In this document: positions 5,565 through 9,293 of the stretch, piece by piece
How the letters are laid out: each line of letters starts with the position of its first letter
Numbering within the stretch: the stretch's first letter is position 1
From: an uncultured Peptococcaceae bacterium
GTDB lineage: Bacteria; Bacillota; Peptococcia; Peptococcales; Peptococcaceae
DNA: 9,293 nucleotides
Direction: 5' to 3'
NCBI GenBank assembly: GCA_902492275.1
Contig: CABUKW010000123.1
Span: 1 to 9,293, forward strand
The notes under the pieces: model-generated
Told to the model about the DNA's origin: nothing
Seen by the model: only the letters and a program-made list of their open reading frames with translations
Database searches by the model: none
Made by a program: the position numbers and the translations under genes

Positions 5565-7001
5565 ATGACTAAAGAAACAAACAAATTTTATTACCTGCAC
5601 TGCTGCATCGGCATATTGTTCATGTTTTTCTTCCAATATATACCGGCACCTGCTCCCATTACACATTTTGGCATGCAAATGCTTGGCATCTTCTTAGGTC
5701 TAATTTATATGTGGTCATTCGTTAATACACTTTGGCCTAGCGTGTTAGGATTATTCGCTCTATGTTTCACAGAATATGGAACCTCAGCGCAAGTGGTAGC
5801 TGCTTCATTTGGAAATTCAACAAGCGTCTTATTATTCTTTTTCTTAGCCTTAGTTGTTATAATTGAAGAATCAAATTTGGCACAATACTTTTCTAATTGT
5901 TTTTTATCTATAAAACTTTTCCATAAACGGCCATGGCTATTTACACTCTGCTGGTTCCTTGTAGTTGCTGTTATGGCTTCTTGCTGCAATATGTTTTTGA
6001 TTGCATTTACCTTTTGGTCAATTTTTTACGAAATTTGTGCGCAAACCAATATGAAAAAAGGAGAAAAATATGTAAGTCTAATGATTATTGGCACTCTTGC
6101 TTTCGCAGCCATTGGTTCAATTATTATGCCTTTCAATGGGATCGCCCTAATTGCCAATTCAGCATACGCAAACATGGGACGACAAGGAGTTATTTACCTT
6201 TATTACATTCCAATGATTTCTCTAATAGTTTTCACTATGATTATTGGTTATGTGGGTATGATGCGCTTCTTATTCCGTGCAGATATTAGCAAATTAGCAG
6301 CTTTCGATATGAAACAGGTAGCACACAAAAAATATCCTATGACTAAAATACAAAAAATTATTCTCTGTATCTTAATCATTGCTATTATCTTTTTACTGAT
6401 GCCTGGAATAATATCCTCCACAACATCCTTTGGTAGTACTATCAATAAGTTATCAGCTACAGGCATTGTAATGGGTGTTTTTACTTTATTAAGCTGTATT
6501 AAAATCAATGAAGCACCTTTACTTAGCTTTGAAAAAGTAGCTGGTAAAATGCCTTGGAACTTGTACTTTATTATTACTACTGCAATGGCTGTTTCTAGCG
6601 CATTGACTGCCGAAGGAACCGGTGTAAAAGAATTTGTTTTACAAATTTTAAATCCTTTTGTTACACAAATTTCTCCATGGGTATTTATTATCTTTTTGGC
6701 TGTTGTTGCAGTCATTTTAACAAATATCGCTAATAATATTGTCGTTTGTTTAACATTACTTTCTATTTTGGCTATGTATGCCTCTGCATATCCGATTAAC
6801 GAACCTGTTGCATTAACTATACTAATGGTTTGTGCATGTCTGGGCTATTTATTGCCATCTTCTTCTGTTACAGGCGCTTTAATGCACGGAAACGACTGGC
6901 TAACGACTAAAGAAATATATAAATATATTTTCATTTTACTCATTTGGATGACTCTCTGCACAATTATCGTCGGAATTCCGTTGGGAATGCTATTCTATTA
7001 A
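5565..7001 (+). CDS. SLC13/DASS-type anion permease (478 aa)
   Basis: This is a polytopic membrane transporter with about 11-12 hydrophobic segments (for example residues 11-26, 35-50, 54-69, 86-101, 123-157, 171-200, 208-235, 264-284, 297-312, 331-347, 371-404, 411-435 and 452-478). Hairpin-type polar breaks at TNIANN (386-391) and LLPSSSVTGALMHG (429-442) fall where this superfamily places its substrate- and sodium-binding loops. The length is typical of the family. The ATG at 5565 (MTKET) was chosen because the left permease aligns from there. The longer frame from 5442 would cross the intergenic hairpin and lacks a ribosome site. The best upstream site is AAAGGA (5547-5552), at a rather long 12 bases. 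It follows the hydrolase in one operon and likely imports its substrate. The class is secure; the substrate is unknown. Confidence 0.85.
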   Translation: MTKETNKFYYLHCCIGILFMFFFQYIPAPAPITHFGMQMLGIFLGLIYMWSFVNTLWPSVLGLFALCFTEYGTSAQVVAASFGNSTSVLLFFFLALVVIIEESNLAQYFSNCFLSIKLFHKRPWLFTLCWFLVVAVMASCCNMFLIAFTFWSIFYEICAQTNMKKGEKYVSLMIIGTLAFAAIGSIIMPFNGIALIANSAYANMGRQGVIYLYYIPMISLIVFTMIIGYVGMMRFLFRADISKLAAFDMKQVAHKKYPMTKIQKIILCILIIAIIFLLMPGIISSTTSFGSTINKLSATGIVMGVFTLLSCIKINEAPLLSFEKVAGKMPWNLYFIITTAMAVSSALTAEGTGVKEFVLQILNPFVTQISPWVFIIFLAVVAVILTNIANNIVVCLTLLSILAMYASAYPINEPVALTILMVCACLGYLLPSSSVTGALMHGNDWLTTKEIYKYIFILLIWMTLCTIIVGIPLGMLFY

Positions 7002-7106
7002 AGTTAAAAAAACTCTTTGGGTAAAACTATTGCTTTTATGTCTTTCAAAACACTTCACATATAAACAAAATTTTAATATTGTTAAACTACAATAATTTTT
7101 CACTAG

Positions 7107-7140
7107 CCTGCAAAATCAAATTTCAATTTGGTTTTGCAGG
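7107..7140. terminator. Two-way terminator between the permease and LysR genes
   Basis: CCTGCAAAA (7107-7115) pairs with TTTTGCAGG (7132-7140), and the stem continues inward (one wobble, then CAAAT/ATTTG) to a 4-base loop, about 15 pairs in all. It sits in the 182-base gap between two converging genes and can stop transcription from both sides. The flanking T runs are weak, but the stem is long. The rest of 7002-7183 shows nothing else. Confidence 0.8.
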
Positions 7141-7183
7141 TATTATATTGCCACACATTATATGCAATCGCACGAAAAATATA

Positions 7184-8158
7184 TCATTTTCCATGCGTAT
7201 CTAAAATACGTTTTTGGTTCTTAATACTATCAACTTTTACTTGTTCTAAAACATCTAACAAAATCCTCCAAACAAGTTCACCCTCAGACGTCAATGTACG
7301 TGTTTTCGTTTTTGCCAATATAATGCTTTTTTCTACATTTGGTGTCATATCCAAAACACAACTAATATTGGGATATTGTTTGTAAAGTTCAGGAAAAAGC
7401 ATACACGTCGTAACACCTATCGCCAAACCATTATTAATTAGTTGTCGATAGGTATTAAGATTATTCACATAAAAAATATTATCAATTGAAGTTGGCTTTC
7501 CTCTATAAACAGCTGGATATTCTGCTTTATAAGGCTCATATATTACAATTGGAAATTTGATATATTCTTCATAAGTCGTTATTTTTTTTCTGGATAATGA
7601 AAATTTCTTGTTGACTAAAATGCAATATCTATCTTCAAAAACTTTTATTGTATCTAAATATTTCAAAATATTCTCTAGCCCTGAATCTTTTCCTTTCAAA
7701 AACAATGGTTCCATTGCAAAAAGTGCTATGTCTGCTTCACAAGTTATTAAATCATTTAAACTATCTTTTGGTTGTAAAACCTCTTTAAAACGTATTTGGA
7801 TAGTAGGCGCAGAAACTTTCACTTGCTCCAAAACAGGAATCATAATTTGCGGTGTCATATAAGTAGATATAGATATCCTAACAACACATTCATTTTTTAT
7901 AGTTTTTGAAGCATATTTTTGGGATAAAACATCTATCCTTTGCATAATACCAACAGCATCTTCATAAAATAAACATCCCACATCTGTTAGCTGCATCCCA
8001 TTTTTTGAACGAACAAATAATTTCACATTGTATTGTTTCTCCAATCGACTAATTGATTCACTCAAACTTTGTTTGCTGACAAATAGAGCATCTGCAGCAG
8101 CTGTTATTGACCCTAAATTTGCTACTGTTATAAAATAATATAATTGTTTAACCAACAC
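7184..8158 (-). CDS. LysR-type transcriptional regulator of the AT-rich module (324 aa)
   Basis: The N-terminal winged helix-turn-helix (about residues 4-62) has the family pattern QLYYFITVANLGSITAAA, then FVSKQSLSESISRLEK and LFVRSKNGMQLTDVG. A linker helix and the two-lobed effector-binding domain follow (about 92-300). The start is not ATG: GTG at 8158 gives the usual spacing to QLYYF, TTG at 8155 is an alternative, and the only ribosome site is a weak GAGAG around 8169-8173. Such a start would keep expression low. The gene converges on the hydrolase-permease pair, shares their low GC, and probably controls them in response to the imported substrate. The link is by position only. Class certain, target inferred. 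Confidence 0.9.
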   Translation of the reverse strand: MLVKQLYYFITVANLGSITAAADALFVSKQSLSESISRLEKQYNVKLFVRSKNGMQLTDVGCLFYEDAVGIMQRIDVLSQKYASKTIKNECVVRISISTYMTPQIMIPVLEQVKVSAPTIQIRFKEVLQPKDSLNDLITCEADIALFAMEPLFLKGKDSGLENILKYLDTIKVFEDRYCILVNKKFSLSRKKITTYEEYIKFPIVIYEPYKAEYPAVYRGKPTSIDNIFYVNNLNTYRQLINNGLAIGVTTCMLFPELYKQYPNISCVLDMTPNVEKSIILAKTKTRTLTSEGELVWRILLDVLEQVKVDSIKNQKRILDTHGK

Positions 8159-8204
8159 AATATTTCAACTCTCTTTTAATCATAAAAATATACTAATGTA
8201 GTCC

Positions 8205-8232
8205 ATTATAACATAAACCTCTCTATTTTCAA
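8205..8232 (-). promoter_or_regulatory. Promoter of the inner LysR gene
   Basis: On the minus strand TTGAAA (8232-8227), 16 bases, then TATAAT (8210-8205) with an extended TG (TGTTATAAT). It is a near-consensus promoter about 45 bases ahead of the GTG start. The remaining intergenic DNA (8233-8330) is AT-rich without recognisable features. Confidence 0.7.
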
Positions 8233-8331
8233 TGTCACAACCACATAAAAATATTACAAGTTCACCATTCTATATCGCTCTACCTATTCTATACACTTTT
8301 TTATTTTCTATTTCAGCAGCATATTATTTAT

Positions 8332-8351
8332 ATAAAACAAAAAGCTGCTGC
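8332..8351. repeat. Right copy of the near-direct repeat bracketing the AT-rich module
   Basis: ATAAAAC, five A, G, then CTGCTGC; the counterpart is at 3045-3065. This copy forms the 3' arm and T run of the LysR terminator at 8342-8376, so it is probably the original and the left copy the duplicate. Confidence 0.4.
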
Positions 8352-8376
8352 ACGACACTTGGCCGCACAACAGCTT
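8342..8376 (-). terminator. Rho-independent terminator of the right-hand LysR gene
   Basis: On the minus strand AAGCTG (8376-8371) pairs with CAGCTT (8347-8342), and about nine further pairs with several wobbles follow inward. The stem is followed by TTTTTGTTTTAT. It lies 25 bases after the in-frame end of the LysR C-terminus at 8401, which supports that stop, rather than the one at 8579, as the gene's original end. Confidence 0.8.
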
Positions 8377-8400
8377 CATTCATTTCATCTTCTTTTTAGA

Positions 8401-9293
8401 CTATTCGCTATTCATATCCTGAAAACGCTGGCTTTCCCGCTCCAACAGCTCCACCACCTTCTGTTCCGGCAGCGTCATAGGGTGATCGCCGTGGTGAAGC
8501 CAACCAACGGTCATATCCACATCAAATTCCGGCACATCTAACTTGCACAATTGTACGCTGTAGGTTCGATTGCTGTTTTCAATCTCTTTCTGGCATAATC
8601 AGCATAGACTCTGTGCTGGCCACATATCGGCGCAAGTTGGCCAAATCATTGATAGACACCACTTCCCGCTGATAGCCCCGCTGCTTGAAGAAATTATATG
8701 TCAGCTCATCCATTTTAAAGGCCAATGACACCAAATCGTACTGTAAAAGCTCCGAAAAGGCAATTTGCTTTTTACCGCACAGCGGATGGTTTGCGCCCAC
8801 ACAAATACGCTGCTTATCCTGAAAAATCCGAACAAACTCCAAATGATACCGGCGCAACTCTGTGATAATATCACTTTCGTTGAGCGTATTAAAATTAATA
8901 AAGCCCAAATCCAGCTCTTTCTGCGCCACCGCTTTTATAATATCTTTAATATACTGCCGCTGCGCCAGTACGCAAAGCCCAGGATACTGCCGTTTCACCT
9001 GAATCATCATGTCGGTAATCATATTCATACAAAAATGACTGCTGCCGCCGATGCGCACCTCACCGGTAATCTCATTGCTGTCAAAGCCGGTTGCCAACAA
9101 TCCGTCCCCCTCTGCCATGATGGCTTTGGCGCGAGCCAGCACCTGTTTTCCCTCCGCCGTAAAGGAAACACCCCGTTTGCTGCGGTTTAAAATCGTGATG
9201 CCTAATTCCTCCTCTAAATTGATTAACGCCAAACTGACTGTGGACTGGGAGATATACAGTTCCTGTGCCGCCCGGGAAATCGAACCGTACTGA
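8401..9293 (-). pseudogene. LysR-type regulator, 5' end off the window, apparent frameshift near 8580-8593
   Basis: Reading from the right edge (first full codon at 9292), the frame gives the helix-turn-helix YGSISRAAQELYISQSTVS, then LINLEEELGITILNRSKRG and an effector-binding domain, so only about a dozen N-terminal residues are missing. The frame stops at TGA 8581-8579 just after MLIMPERD, leaving a protein of about 250 residues, too short for the family. Skipping one base near 8587-8590 (the AAA of GAAAGAGA) opens a frame to TAG 8403-8401. That frame encodes EIENSNRTYSVQLCKLD and VGWLHHGDHPMTLPEQKVVELL, which fits the missing LysR C-terminus, and total length becomes about 310. A one-base insertion or a sequencing error is likely. 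It probably regulates the ferredoxin-flavoprotein and left-permease genes. Codon start 9232 (TTG) is internal, not a true start. Confidence 0.8.

Larger units (their letters stand above)
3050..8340. other. AT-rich inserted module (candidate genomic islet)
   Basis: GC counted on single 60-base lines is 32/60 (1381-1440) and 36/60 (9121-9180) in the outer genes. It is 25/60 (4021-4080), 16/60 (6301-6360) and 22/60 (7681-7740) inside. The module has its own regulator, enzyme and transporter and is flanked by near-direct repeats. No integrase or transposase is present, so any mechanism is unknown. Confidence 0.4.

Noticed and set aside
8314..8350. CAGCAGC / GCTGCTG inverted repeat as a separate terminator
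   Set aside because: It competes with the much longer LysR terminator stem and has no T run; probably incidental.
8765..9293. Plus-strand open frames opposite the right-hand LysR gene
   Set aside because: They are shadows of the LysR frame, which has an unmistakable helix-turn-helix.
1..9293. CRISPR arrays, tRNA, rRNA, insertion sequences
   Set aside because: I saw no regularly spaced repeats, cloverleaf-like segments, transposase motifs or long terminal inverted repeats.

Overview
The window reads as part of the chromosome of an anaerobic, low-to-medium GC Bacillota. A Negativicute-like gut or sediment fermenter would fit. The basis is strong AGGAGG-type ribosome binding sites, AT-rich intergenic DNA, LysR regulators, and a soluble AprA/FrdA-type flavoprotein paired with a 2[4Fe-4S] ferredoxin. 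The taxonomic guess is an inference; no rRNA or marker gene is present.

The window holds two modules. The outer module is GC-richer and lies on the minus strand. It comprises a LysR regulator at the right edge (8401-9293, 5' end off the window, apparently frameshifted near its 3' end), a small 2[4Fe-4S] ferredoxin (2681-2902), an AprA/FrdA-family FAD oxidoreductase (945-2663), and the start of an SLC13/DASS-type permease (1-484, running off the left edge). The ferredoxin and flavoprotein are 17 bases apart and end in a strong hairpin terminator (865-915). The permease has its own promoter and a long, structured leader.

The inner module (about 3050-8340) is clearly more AT-rich. It comprises an alkaline-phosphatase-superfamily hydrolase without a signal peptide (3323-5425), a second SLC13-type permease related to the first (5565-7001), a two-way terminator (7107-7140), and a LysR regulator pointing back at them (7184-8158). 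This block sits exactly between the terminator of the right-hand LysR gene and the promoter of the ferredoxin operon. Near-identical short direct repeats (3045-3065 and 8332-8351) lie at its two ends, as if the block had been inserted there.

Working model (inference): the outer module imports an organic anion and reduces it with electrons from the ferredoxin. The inner module imports another anion and hydrolyses a phospho- or sulfo-ester (or phosphonate) in the cytoplasm. The ferredoxin operon and the left permease share a nearly identical promoter/operator block (2991-3020 and 768-797), so they are probably one regulon although separately transcribed. No rRNA, tRNA, CRISPR array, transposase or integrase was seen.
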